Assembly (NCBI RefSeq): GCF_001665785.1
Contig: NZ_LZSO01000031.1
Location: 372,001-436,000 of the forward strand
Direction of reading: 5' to 3'
Length of the DNA: 64,000 nucleotides
Source: Mycolicibacterium peregrinum
GTDB lineage: Bacteria; Actinomycetota; Actinomycetes; Mycobacteriales; Mycobacteriaceae
The notes beneath the pieces were generated by a model that did no database searches, was not told the origin of the DNA, and saw only the letters and a program-made list of their open reading frames with translations. The position numbers were made by a program, and so were the translations under genes. Shown here piece by piece: positions 1 to 7,441 of this stretch; within the stretch, counting starts at the first letter, position 1; each line of letters begins with the position of its first letter.

Positions 1-838
1 CGTCGCCGGCGAGCGCGCTCAGTTCCATCAGGCCCGCCGTGTCGAGAAGGCGTTCGCGCACCCAGATGGGTCGGACGCTGATCCCGCGAGGCGCCGGAGT
101 ATCGAAGGTGCGTACTGCACCCAGCCGCCCACCGTCGCGGAGGGCGTCGAACAGTTCGGCCCCGATCAGTGCGGTGTCCAGCACAGCATCCAGGCCACCG
201 CCGGCAGCTTCTGAGAACCTTTGTGCCACTTTGGGTCCGCGATCTACGACGATATCGACGCCGCGCGTGCGCAGGGTGTCGTGGTCGTCTGGACGGGCGT
301 CGGCGATCACGGTGAGGCCGGCCCGTTTGGCCAGCACCGTCACGAACGCCGACAGGTAACCGGCACCACCGGTGATGCCCAGGGTCTCCCCGGGTGACAA
401 GTCGAGGCAGGCCAGTGCCTCCAGGGCGGTCAGTCCGTTCATCGGCAGCATGGCGGCCTGCTCCACCGACAGGCCGTCAGGGATGGGGACGACTGCCGCC
501 TCGGGTACGACGATCAGAGCCGCATGCGCGCCGCCCTCGGGGCGTCGAGGCATGACGATGGCCATCACGGGGTCGCCGGGGGAGAACCGGGTAACCCCAG
601 CTCCCACCGATTCGATGGTTCCTGCCGCGTCCATCCCGGCGATGTATGGCGGTGTGAAGCCGGCATAGGCGGCCGCCACCAGGCCGCTGCGGGTGGCGAT
701 ATCGGTCGGGTTGATTGCCGCGGCCTGCACGGCGATGCGGACCTCGCCGGCGCCGGCGGGCCGGACCTGCACGGTCCCTACCTGCAGAACGTCCGGTGCG
801 CCGAATTCGGGGATCAGAACTGCGGTGGTTTCGGTCAT
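1..838 (-). CDS. Quinone oxidoreductase-like MDR dehydrogenase, 3' end cut by window edge
   Basis: Medium-chain NAD(P)H-dependent oxidoreductase of the quinone oxidoreductase/zeta-crystallin type. About 279 residues are visible and the C-terminus lies beyond the left edge. The N-terminus starts MTETTAVLIPEFGAPDVLQV and continues with the GroES-like domain (VQAAAINPTDI, then GMDAAGTIESVG). A Rossmann dinucleotide loop GITGGAGYLSAF follows near residue 155. No cluster of structural zinc cysteines is seen, as expected for the zinc-free branch. The ATG overlaps the ferredoxin stop (ATGA, 835-838), so it is translationally coupled as the third gene of an SDR-ferredoxin-dehydrogenase unit. The substrate cannot be told from sequence; alcohol or enoyl reduction in lipid metabolism is the likely class. 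Confidence 0.85.
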   Translation of the reverse strand, partial: MTETTAVLIPEFGAPDVLQVGTVQVRPAGAGEVRIAVQAAAINPTDIATRSGLVAAAYAGFTPPYIAGMDAAGTIESVGAGVTRFSPGDPVMAIVMPRRPEGGAHAALIVVPEAAVVPIPDGLSVEQAAMLPMNGLTALEALACLDLSPGETLGITGGAGYLSAFVTVLAKRAGLTVIADARPDDHDTLRTRGVDIVVDRGPKVAQRFSEAAGGGLDAVLDTALIGAELFDALRDGGRLGAVRTFDTPAPRGISVRPIWVRERLLDTAGLMELSALAGD

Positions 839-1020
839 GTCAACCTCAATGCATTCACGGGGCACGCCGAAACTGCGCGACGGACGTCGGATTCGCGTGC
901 GGAGGGGATGGTCTCGGCGACTTCCAGTTCATCGTCGTCGTTGATGCTGAAGATGTCCGGGGCGTGGGATTCGCACATGCCGATGGCGGCGCACCGGCTC
1001 CGGTCGACGCTCACATGCAT
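835..1020 (-). CDS. Small ferredoxin, 3Fe-4S type
   Basis: A 61-residue ferredoxin with the actinobacterial P450-type cluster motif: Cys10-x5-Cys16 (CAAIGMC) and Cys53-Pro near the C-terminus (SACPVNALRLT). The middle position that is Cys in 4Fe-4S proteins is Ile13, which fits a 3Fe-4S cluster. It probably carries single electrons to a monooxygenase. No P450 gene is adjacent. It sits six bases after the SDR stop and overlaps the next dehydrogenase by four bases, so all three are one transcription unit. The partner oxidase may be encoded elsewhere, or the redox partner may be the neighbouring dehydrogenase. Confidence 0.9.
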   Translation of the reverse strand: MHVSVDRSRCAAIGMCESHAPDIFSINDDDELEVAETIPSARESDVRRAVSACPVNALRLT

Positions 1021-1026
1021 GCGGAA

Positions 1027-1875
1027 TCAGCTCCGGGCGGCGGGCGCGAGTTTTCCGTCAGTCACTGCCACCGGTGCGGCCGGGCCGCACCCAACCAATC
1101 CGCCGTCGACCGGAATCACCGCTCCCGTAACGTAGCGGCCCGCCGATGATCCCAGGAAGATGGACATGCCGGCGATCTCGTCGGCGGTTCCGAAGCGGCC
1201 GAGGGGAATGGTCGCGTCGATGGCCTGTTTTGCGGTGGCGTCTTGCACGACGAACTTGGTCATCTTGCTCTCGAACAACCCGGGCGCGATGGCGTTAACC
1301 CGGATTCTCTCGGGCGCAAGACGTTTGGCGAGATGGCGGGTTAGGTGATGTACGGCCGCCTTGCTGGCGCCGTAGCTGTAGCTCTCCATGGTCGGGACGT
1401 TGATGCCGTCCGCCGAACCGATGTTGATGATGCTCGCATCGCCGGTTGTCTCGACCGCGGCGCGCAGTGCGGGCAGCGCGGCGGTGGTGAAGTGGAAAAG
1501 ACCCTCCACATTGGTGTGCATCACCTTGTCCCAACCAGATTCGGGGAAGGAGTCCAGCGGTGCCCCCCAGGTCACGCCGGCATTGTTGACCAGCACGTCG
1601 AGGGTGCCCAGGACGTCGGTGGCGGCGGCCGCCAGCGCCCGAGCGTTGGCAGGGGAGGACACGTCGCCGACCAGGGCGGTGACCGCACCGACGGTGCGCA
1701 GTTCGTCCTGCGCCTGCGCGGCGGCCTCGGCGTCGCGGGAGGAGATCACGACCCGGGCGCCGGCGGCGGCGAATCCGGTGGCGATCATCCGGCCGATGCC
1801 CCGGGTACCGCCGGTGATGACGACGTGTTTACCGGCGACATCGAACAGTCGGGATACCGCATCTGATGGGGACAT
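1027..1875 (-). CDS. SDR family oxidoreductase
   Basis: Classical short-chain dehydrogenase/reductase, 282 residues. The NAD(P) loop is TGGTRGIG (21-28), NNAG is at 97-100, and the catalytic residues are Ser154, Tyr168 and Lys172 (YGASK). A C-terminal PVDGGL is typical of the FabG-like branch. The open frame runs further upstream, but ATG at 1875 is chosen because it gives the normal N-terminus and has GAGGCG about seven bases before it. It is the first gene of the SDR-ferredoxin-dehydrogenase unit and is divergent from the DUF2236 gene. A 16-bp element shared with two other promoters lies 34 bp upstream. It most likely oxidises a hydroxy group of a lipid or steroid-like substrate; this is inference. 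Confidence 0.9.
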   Translation of the reverse strand: MSPSDAVSRLFDVAGKHVVITGGTRGIGRMIATGFAAAGARVVISSRDAEAAAQAQDELRTVGAVTALVGDVSSPANARALAAAATDVLGTLDVLVNNAGVTWGAPLDSFPESGWDKVMHTNVEGLFHFTTAALPALRAAVETTGDASIINIGSADGINVPTMESYSYGASKAAVHHLTRHLAKRLAPERIRVNAIAPGLFESKMTKFVVQDATAKQAIDATIPLGRFGTADEIAGMSIFLGSSAGRYVTGAVIPVDGGLVGCGPAAPVAVTDGKLAPAARS

Positions 1876-1908
1876 GTATCGCCTCGATTCTGGTCGTTTC
1901 CGGCCAGC

Positions 1909-1924
1909 ATACATAGTGTTCATA
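1909..1924. promoter_or_regulatory. Shared operator-like element, copy 1
   Basis: The plus strand reads ATACATAGTGTTCATA. Its first eleven bases, ATACATAGYGT, recur at 6104 and, on the other strand, at 7417. It lies in the 182-bp divergent region between the SDR unit and the DUF2236 gene. Copies 2 and 3 have ATAC-N5-GTAT symmetry; this copy has only the first half-site intact. Inferred repressor site. Confidence 0.55.
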
Positions 1925-2057
1925 CAGATACAACAGACACGTTGACTTATGGCCTGGGCCACAGTAGCGTCGATCACACCGCAGCAAAACCGCAGGCGAA
2001 GCGGGGCCGAGCCGGATAGGGCGACGGCTGCTGTGCGAACAGACGAGGAGGAGTGTC

Positions 2058-3377
2058 ATGACGACCGATCAGGCCGTGTACCGCGAGGGATCGCTCGACG
2101 TGCCCAAAGGTTTGCCTCGGGGGATCGACCTGGGACGGATCAACAATCGTGAAATCGCGCTGGCGCGGTACGGGCGTGAGTACGCCGAGCGCCTGACCGA
2201 CCATGCGCTGCTCGGCGATGACTATGCCTACCGGGCGTTTCTGGACTTCAAGGACAAGTCCAAGAACGCCAATTGGCGCATGTTTGAGCAGGCTCTGGAC
2301 CATGGCATCGATTCACTCGATGACCCGTCCGACGGTTTGGTGGGGTTGTTCGAGCAGCTCGATCACGTGCCGGACTGGGTGGACTGGGACCAGCTGTATC
2401 GGGGCGCCATCGCGGTGTGGCGGGTTGGTCCGGCTGCTCCGATGGTGCTGACCTATTGCTCGATCGGAGCAGGGTTCTCCATGTACAGCTCCACCCGCCC
2501 AGTCTTGTTCAGTGGTCGGCTCAAGGATCAGCAGGAAGTTGGCGGTCGGCTGACGGAGAGCTTCCGCTATGTCGTGTCCGCTTACGGCCCCGGTGAAATG
2601 GTGCGCAAGGGTGCGGGTTTTCGGCTGACGGCCAAGGTGCGCATGATCCACGCCGCGGTCCGCAACACGCTGAGTCACTCGCCGCACTGGGACTGGGAGG
2701 CTTGGGGCATGCCCATCAGCAACCTGGATTCGATGAACACCCAGGCCGGCCAGTTTGGCGTCACCCTCGTTGATGGCATCCGGGCGGCGGGGATCCGGCT
2801 GAGCGATCAAGAGGAAGAAGACATCTTCGCCTTGAGCCGATACGTCGGTTGGGTCATCGGTGTCCCGGAGTCCGTGCTGCACACGACCGTCGACGACGCT
2901 CGGATGAAGGTCAAGTTCCACAAACTGGTCGAGCTACCCGCCGACGACCTATGCCGCGAGGTCGTCAAAACCATCATCGAGTACGCATCGGAGAAACCGC
3001 CGGGCGACGCCGAGATCCTGCCTGCTGCGGTCGCCAAATTCATGACCACCGAACGTCGTACGCACCTGGCATGGGGGTTGATCCAGAACTGGCAGCCGAA
3101 GTACGTCAACGAGATGCTCGGCGTGGAGAAAACCCCGTGGCGCTTCGCGATGCCCATCGCCAAACCGTTCATCTCTGCGGCAGACCGCATCTCGCGACTA
3201 CTGCCTCACGATGACGAGGCCAAGGCGATGAAGACGATCAAGATGCTCGGTGGGGCCATTGAGCTTCCCGACGACCAGCGCGAGCAGGAGGTCGCAAACC
3301 CGGAAACACTCACTGCCGATATTGCCGCCAACAAGGGCAAGGTTCCTCGCCGTAACAAACAAGCCGTCGGTGTCTGA
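2058..3377 (+). CDS. DUF2236 (MpaB/latex-clearing-like) oxygenase family protein
   Basis: A 439-residue protein of the DUF2236 family, which includes MpaB and the haem-b latex-clearing protein. Seen in sequence: a conserved N-terminal helical region (DYAYRAFLDFK), DWVDWDQLYRGA near 106-117, and the family signature KVRMIHAAVR at 193-202. The histidine of that signature (His198) is the family haem ligand in latex-clearing protein. No signal peptide is seen, so it is probably cytosolic. RBS GAGGAGTG lies just before the ATG. It is transcribed away from the SDR unit across a region holding operator copy 1, and neighbours suggest a role in lipid or isoprenoid oxidation. The true substrate is unknown. 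Confidence 0.8.
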   Translation: MTTDQAVYREGSLDVPKGLPRGIDLGRINNREIALARYGREYAERLTDHALLGDDYAYRAFLDFKDKSKNANWRMFEQALDHGIDSLDDPSDGLVGLFEQLDHVPDWVDWDQLYRGAIAVWRVGPAAPMVLTYCSIGAGFSMYSSTRPVLFSGRLKDQQEVGGRLTESFRYVVSAYGPGEMVRKGAGFRLTAKVRMIHAAVRNTLSHSPHWDWEAWGMPISNLDSMNTQAGQFGVTLVDGIRAAGIRLSDQEEEDIFALSRYVGWVIGVPESVLHTTVDDARMKVKFHKLVELPADDLCREVVKTIIEYASEKPPGDAEILPAAVAKFMTTERRTHLAWGLIQNWQPKYVNEMLGVEKTPWRFAMPIAKPFISAADRISRLLPHDDEAKAMKTIKMLGGAIELPDDQREQEVANPETLTADIAANKGKVPRRNKQAVGV

Positions 3378-3520
3378 CGGGTTGGGCTGACTCGGAGTTT
3401 CATCATGGCCGCGTCCGACGCGGGCGTGTTCGCAACGGCGCGAGCATGCCCGCGGTGCGGGCGCGGCCATTGCCGTTTCGGGGCGTGTGAGTGGTCGGCG
3501 AACCGCGCAGGGAAGTGACG

Positions 3521-3727
3521 ATGAGACATCTTCTGAATATCGTGTTCGTCAGCGCGACAGCACTGTTCGTCTTTGCGCCAACCGTGGGACTCGGCGGAGT
3601 GTTCGAGGTGCTGATGCTGGTCGTGGCGTTGGCTGTCGGTTGCGTCAGTGTCGCGGAAGGACTGATTCGCGCCGGCCGTGCGCTGCGGCAGATCGAGGCC
3701 GAGGTGCAATCGGGTGTTGGCGCCTGA
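3521..3727 (+). CDS. Small two-helix membrane protein
   Basis: A 68-residue hydrophobic protein with two probable transmembrane helices (about 5-22 and 26-45) and a charged C-terminal tail containing GRALRQIEAEV. No family is recognised. ATG at 3521 is preferred over an in-frame GTG ten codons upstream because AGGGAAG sits eight bases before it. It follows the DUF2236 gene after 143 bases and ends just before a bidirectional stem-loop. It may be a membrane anchor or accessory protein for the preceding gene, but nothing beyond position supports that. Confidence 0.6.
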   Translation: MRHLLNIVFVSATALFVFAPTVGLGGVFEVLMLVVALAVGCVSVAEGLIRAGRALRQIEAEVQSGVGA

Positions 3728-3754
3728 GCGCCGCAGCCCTACTTCGCGCCAAAA

Positions 3755-3801
3755 GGCCAGTTATCGCAGACGAATTCGTGAATTGAATGCGATAACTGGC
3801 C
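3755..3801. terminator. Bidirectional stem-loop terminator between convergent genes
   Basis: A perfect 14-bp inverted repeat (GGCCAGTTATCGCA at 3755-3768 and its complement at 3788-3801) with a 19-base loop. It lies between a plus-strand gene ending at 3727 and a minus-strand gene ending at 3826. The minus-direction transcript has TTTT directly after the stem. Confidence 0.8.
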
Positions 3802-3825
3802 GTTGATTGCTTGGTCGGGGCGGCG

Positions 3826-5163
3826 TCAAGAACCGGCGCTGAGCAACGGCAGCGGGCGTCTCACCCGCACGCGGTCGTAGATCGCCTGCGGGATGGCCTT
3901 CTCGGACTTGAAGATATTGAAGCGACAGTGCCCGGTAATCTTTCCGTCTTTGATGCCTGGTTCAACGAGCAGAAAATGTGGCCTGCCGTTTTCCAATACG
4001 TGCTTGTTGGTTCCCGGGCAATGCATGCAGTACACGGGCATTTCTTCGAGGCCGAAGCTTTCCACCGAGCGACCTTTGACCATGGGAAAATTCTTGGGCT
4101 CCTCGTAGGCGCCCTCGTCGATCAGTCGCCCGCCGCTGCCGCACGGCGCGGCATCCAACGCCAGGCGGTCCTCGTCCTCGTACCAGGTGTACTTCATCCC
4201 GTGCTGGTGGAACAGCGTCGAAAGCCATTGCACCTGATCGCGGTACGGCATGACGTCGACCTGGCCCAGCACGGCTCCCATCGTGGGGAGGTTGTAGCAC
4301 TGGTCGACGGCTTCCCAGCAGTGCTCCACGCCGTGATTCTGCAGGATCCACCCGGTCTGCGCGGTGATGAGGTCGCGACCGAAGTGATGGCCGAGATACC
4401 ACTCGGTTTTGGACAGCACGAGGTGGCGGCGAGCGCGGGCGTAATCGCCGGCGTCGATCGCCCTGACCGCAAGGGCGTACGCCTGGAATCGCATGTCCTG
4501 TAATTCGTCGGAATCGAACAGGAGGGCTCCGGAGACATCGAAAGCCGCGCCGATGCGTGCGATGTCGCGTTCCGCGCCGAGCCTGCGAAACACTTCGTCG
4601 GGGACGTCCAGCGGGTTCTTGTAGATGGTGAGCCGCAGCGGTGCACCATTCTTCCCGTCCTCGAAGATGAATGGGGGGTAACCGAGCCATTCGCAGCACC
4701 ACCGTTCGATGGCGGTGCTGAACAGGCGTAGGTCTCCGCCTCCGGGAATGGCATCTGACCGGTTGCCGACCCATCCCGAGGAGACGAGGACGATCATCGA
4801 GTCGTCTTCTTCGACTGCGTCCAATTCGGCACCATCCATCCGGAAGATCGTCGCCATGGAGGCGACCGCCTCTCTCGACACGCCGTTGCGGAACCATTCG
4901 GCCCACGGTCGCGAGATTGTGCGCACGGCAGCCGGTACCGACGCGGTCAGTGCATCGGCGCCGAATTCACGCACGATGTAACTGATGGTCAGGCTGTTCC
5001 ACGCAGTGTAGATATCGCGGGTGGAGAAGTGTGCGTCGATCGACTCTTCGGCGATCGAGCGTGCCGCCGCCGCATCACCACGCTCGAGCGCGGCGATCGC
5101 CCGGTCGCCCGGTGCGGTGGCAAGTTCGATGAGTTCGTCTTTACTGAAAACCAGTTCTGTCAT
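3826..5163 (-). CDS. Uncharacterised protein with two tandem copies of one domain
   Basis: 445 residues with no family I can name. The two halves look like a tandem duplication. Residues 22-77 (ALERGDAAAARSIAEES) align with 231-286 (AIDAGDYARARRHLVLS), and residues 177-197 (LRLTIYKNPLDVP) align with 413-431 (CRFNIFKSEKAIP). The C-terminal copy carries Cys341 (PCGSGGR), Cys379 and Cys382 (YCMHCPGTNKH), His388, His396 and Cys413 (GHCRF), an arrangement that could bind metal or hold a catalytic thiol. In the N-terminal copy only Cys156 might match, to Cys379. The G-x-C-x-F end weakly recalls L-2-amino-thiazoline-4-carboxylate hydrolase-like domains. RBS AGGAG precedes the ATG. It follows an SDR gene by 93 bases on the same strand, probably as one unit. 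Confidence 0.75.
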   Translation of the reverse strand: MTELVFSKDELIELATAPGDRAIAALERGDAAAARSIAEESIDAHFSTRDIYTAWNSLTISYIVREFGADALTASVPAAVRTISRPWAEWFRNGVSREAVASMATIFRMDGAELDAVEEDDSMIVLVSSGWVGNRSDAIPGGGDLRLFSTAIERWCCEWLGYPPFIFEDGKNGAPLRLTIYKNPLDVPDEVFRRLGAERDIARIGAAFDVSGALLFDSDELQDMRFQAYALAVRAIDAGDYARARRHLVLSKTEWYLGHHFGRDLITAQTGWILQNHGVEHCWEAVDQCYNLPTMGAVLGQVDVMPYRDQVQWLSTLFHQHGMKYTWYEDEDRLALDAAPCGSGGRLIDEGAYEEPKNFPMVKGRSVESFGLEEMPVYCMHCPGTNKHVLENGRPHFLLVEPGIKDGKITGHCRFNIFKSEKAIPQAIYDRVRVRRPLPLLSAGS

Positions 5164-5256
5164 GCGTCATCTCCTGAACGGTGGACGGGAATCCGAGCAG
5201 CGAGCCCGATGGACGGGCTGTCGGCCGGCCCTTGGGAACTTGGGGTCGCCGTAGGG

Positions 5257-6012
5257 TCAGATGGACGCGGCCATCAATCCACCATCGACGGGGTAGGCGA
5301 CGCCGGTGACCCAGCCGGCCTCCTGGGAAGCCAAGTGCAGGACGACTTTTGCCACATCTTCGGGCTGTCCGATCCGGCCTTGCTTTTCCGAGAAGTACGC
5401 CTGCGCCGATGCGCCGGTGGCCGCCTCGAAGCCGATCACCAACGCGTCGGAGAACGGTGTCTCGACCAATGCCGGGCACACGCAATTGACGCGGATACCC
5501 AGAGGACGAAGTTCTGCGGCGGCGGTCTTGGTCATGTTGATGATGCCCGCCTTGGTGGCCCCGTAACCGCCCAACAGTGGCGCGCCGTTCAGCCCTGCGG
5601 TCGAGGCGACGTTGATAATCGCGCCTCCAGAAGGCATGTGACTGACTGCGGCCCGGATCCCGCGGAACGTCCCCTTGAGGTTCACCGCGATCATCCGGTC
5701 GAAATCGCGGTCGTCTAGCAGGTGCAGTGGGCCCAGTGTGCAGACCCCGGCGTTGTTGACCATGACATCGAGTCGGCCGAACTCGTCGACGGCCAGCGCA
5801 ATGGCGGACTCAACCGATCCACGTTCGGTGACGTCACAGCGGATTGGCCGTCCGTTGTCGCCGAACTCGGCGGCGACGGCTTTTGCGCCGACCTCGTCGA
5901 GATCGGCGACAACGACGCGAGCACCCTCGGCCGCAAACCTCCGGGCGACCTCGCGGCCGATACCGCTGGCACCTCCGGTGACGACTACCGATGAACCTTC
6001 GTGGGCTGACAT
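5257..6012 (-). CDS. SDR family oxidoreductase
   Basis: Classical SDR, 251 residues: TGGASGIG at 12-19, Asp37 after strand beta-2 (VVVADLD) suggesting NAD(H) preference, NNAG at 86-89, catalytic Ser137, Tyr150 and Lys154 (YGATK), and PVDGGL near the C-terminus. The open frame reaches a GTG at 6102, but ATG at 6012 has GAGGAAG upstream and gives the normal family start. The extra 30 codons are low complexity and best read as leader. It is the first gene of a unit with the duplicated unknown protein and is divergent from the racemase gene, with operator copy 2 about 90 bp upstream. Likely a 3-hydroxyacyl or hydroxysteroid dehydrogenase. Confidence 0.88.
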   Translation of the reverse strand: MSAHEGSSVVVTGGASGIGREVARRFAAEGARVVVADLDEVGAKAVAAEFGDNGRPIRCDVTERGSVESAIALAVDEFGRLDVMVNNAGVCTLGPLHLLDDRDFDRMIAVNLKGTFRGIRAAVSHMPSGGAIINVASTAGLNGAPLLGGYGATKAGIINMTKTAAAELRPLGIRVNCVCPALVETPFSDALVIGFEAATGASAQAYFSEKQGRIGQPEDVAKVVLHLASQEAGWVTGVAYPVDGGLMAASI

Positions 6013-6103
6013 GGGAATGCTCGCTTCCTCGCGTTGTGTCCGAGCCCGCGTAGTTCGGTGCGGGCTCGGTGACGGGTCACTGGATGTGACGCACGCCACC
6101 ACG

Positions 6104-6119
6104 ATACATAGCGTATGGA
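6104..6119. promoter_or_regulatory. Shared operator-like element, copy 2
   Basis: The plus strand reads ATACATAGCGTATGGA, with an ATAC-N5-GTAT dyad. It differs from the complement of copy 3 (7417-7432) at one base of 16. It lies between the divergent SDR and racemase genes. A TANNNT hexamer for the minus-strand promoter (TACGCT, 6115-6110) is inside it, so a bound protein would block that promoter. Confidence 0.65.
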
Positions 6120-6225
6120 CAGCGTGTCAACAATCGGTTACGGTCGCAACCGCCCCTTCGCCGGTCGGCACCGTTCGGCGTCATCCATCACGAATTCAGC
6201 TGCAAAAATGAGGGATTGAGGAATC

Positions 6226-7377
6226 ATGTCGGAAAGCAACGCGCCGCTGGCCGGGGTGCGCATCATCGAACTGGCGGGTATCGGTCCGGGCCCATTCGCT
6301 GGGATGATGCTGGCCGATCTCGGGGCCGATGTGGTCACGGTCGACCGTCCTGGCGGCAACCCGTGGGCTGAGGGAGGGCATGACGTCATGTTCCGGAGTC
6401 GACGGTCGGTGGCGGTCGACCTGAAGAACCCAGGCGGTGCGGACGTCGTCAAGGAGCTCTGTCGTACTGCCGACGGGATCATCGACACCTACCGTCCCGG
6501 TGTCGCGGAACGGCTTGGGATAGGTCCGCAGGACTGTTTCACCCTCAATCCGGCGCTGGTGTACGGCCGGGTCACCGGGTGGGGGCAGGAAGGCCCGATG
6601 GCATCAATGCCCGGCCATGACATCAATTACATCGCTCTCACCGGTGCTTTGCATGCGATCGGGCGCCGGGGTGGTCCGCCGACCGCGCCGCTGAATCTAG
6701 TGGGCGACTTCGGCGGCGGTGGCATGCTGATGGCTGTCGGTATGCTCGCCGGCATTCTCTCCGCTCGTCAGACGGGCTGCGGCCGCGTTGTCGATGCGGC
6801 CATGATCGATGGAGCGTCGGCGCTCATGGCGATGTTCCACGCATTGCGCGGCAAGGGTGACTTCAACGATGAACGTGGCACACACCTTCTCGACACCGGA
6901 GCCTTCTTCTATGACGTCTATCTGACCCGCGACGGGCAGTGGGTGAGCATCGGGGCGATCGAGACTCAGTTCTGGAATGAGCTGTGCGACATCCTGGATC
7001 TACCGGAGGATATGCGGCGCAACCAATTTGACCAGAGCAGGTGGGAAGTGTTCCGTACGGTACTTGCCGGTCGCATCGCGGCGTATGACCGCGCCGAACT
7101 CGACGAAATTTTCGCCGGGAAGAACACCTGCTATGCGCCGGTGCTGAATCTGGCAGAGGTCGCGAATCATCCTCACAACGCGGCTCGTCGCACGCTTATC
7201 GAGGTCGACGGGGTGCTGCAGGCCGCGCCCGCTCCGCGGTTCGATGGGCGGCCGCCCACCATGCCCCGGCCGCAACGACAGCCGGGTGAAGACAGCCGGG
7301 AGGTCCTGTCCGAATTGGGATTCACCGAGGATGACATCGCTCGGCTGATCGAACAGGGTGCGGTTTGCGCACTTTAG
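6226..7377 (+). CDS. Alpha-methylacyl-CoA racemase-like family III CoA-transferase
   Basis: CaiB/BaiF-fold protein of 383 residues. The racemase branch is indicated by His131 (PGHDINYIALTG), Asp161 (LVGDFGGGGM) and Glu246 (GAIETQFW). These match His126, Asp156 and Glu241 of M. tuberculosis MCR with a constant offset of five. That enzyme epimerises 2-methylacyl-CoA esters so that branched fatty acids and sterol side chains can enter beta-oxidation. Family III CoA-transferases use an Asp at the same place, so the activity is a family-level inference. It stands divergent from the SDR unit and 64 bases upstream of the acyl-CoA synthetase, with operator copy 3 between them. Confidence 0.85.
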   Translation: MSESNAPLAGVRIIELAGIGPGPFAGMMLADLGADVVTVDRPGGNPWAEGGHDVMFRSRRSVAVDLKNPGGADVVKELCRTADGIIDTYRPGVAERLGIGPQDCFTLNPALVYGRVTGWGQEGPMASMPGHDINYIALTGALHAIGRRGGPPTAPLNLVGDFGGGGMLMAVGMLAGILSARQTGCGRVVDAAMIDGASALMAMFHALRGKGDFNDERGTHLLDTGAFFYDVYLTRDGQWVSIGAIETQFWNELCDILDLPEDMRRNQFDQSRWEVFRTVLAGRIAAYDRAELDEIFAGKNTCYAPVLNLAEVANHPHNAARRTLIEVDGVLQAAPAPRFDGRPPTMPRPQRQPGEDSREVLSELGFTEDDIARLIEQGAVCAL

Positions 7378-7416
7378 GCGATCCTGTCTCGGGATTCGAC
7401 GACACCATTCACAACG

Positions 7417-7432
7417 TCCATACACTATGTAT
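7417..7432. promoter_or_regulatory. Shared operator-like element, copy 3
   Basis: The plus strand reads TCCATACACTATGTAT, which is the reverse complement of ATACATAGTGTATGGA. It has the same ATAC-N5-GTAT dyad as copy 2. It overlaps the proposed -10 element of the acyl-CoA synthetase gene, which suggests repression by occlusion. Confidence 0.65.
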
Positions 7433-7435
7433 AAT
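7430..7435 (+). promoter_or_regulatory. -10 element of a probable leaderless promoter
   Basis: TATAAT ends six bases before the GTG start at 7442, so transcription would begin at or next to the start codon. No Shine-Dalgarno sequence is seen between it and the GTG. This fits the leaderless mRNAs common in mycobacteria. Confidence 0.6.
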
Positions 7436-7441
7436 TGAACG

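Noticed and set aside
6013..6102. N-terminal extension of the SDR from GTG 6102
   Set aside because: A TANNNT hexamer seven bases upstream would allow a leaderless start, but the 30 extra residues are low complexity and ATG 6012 has a clear RBS. Treated as a leader.
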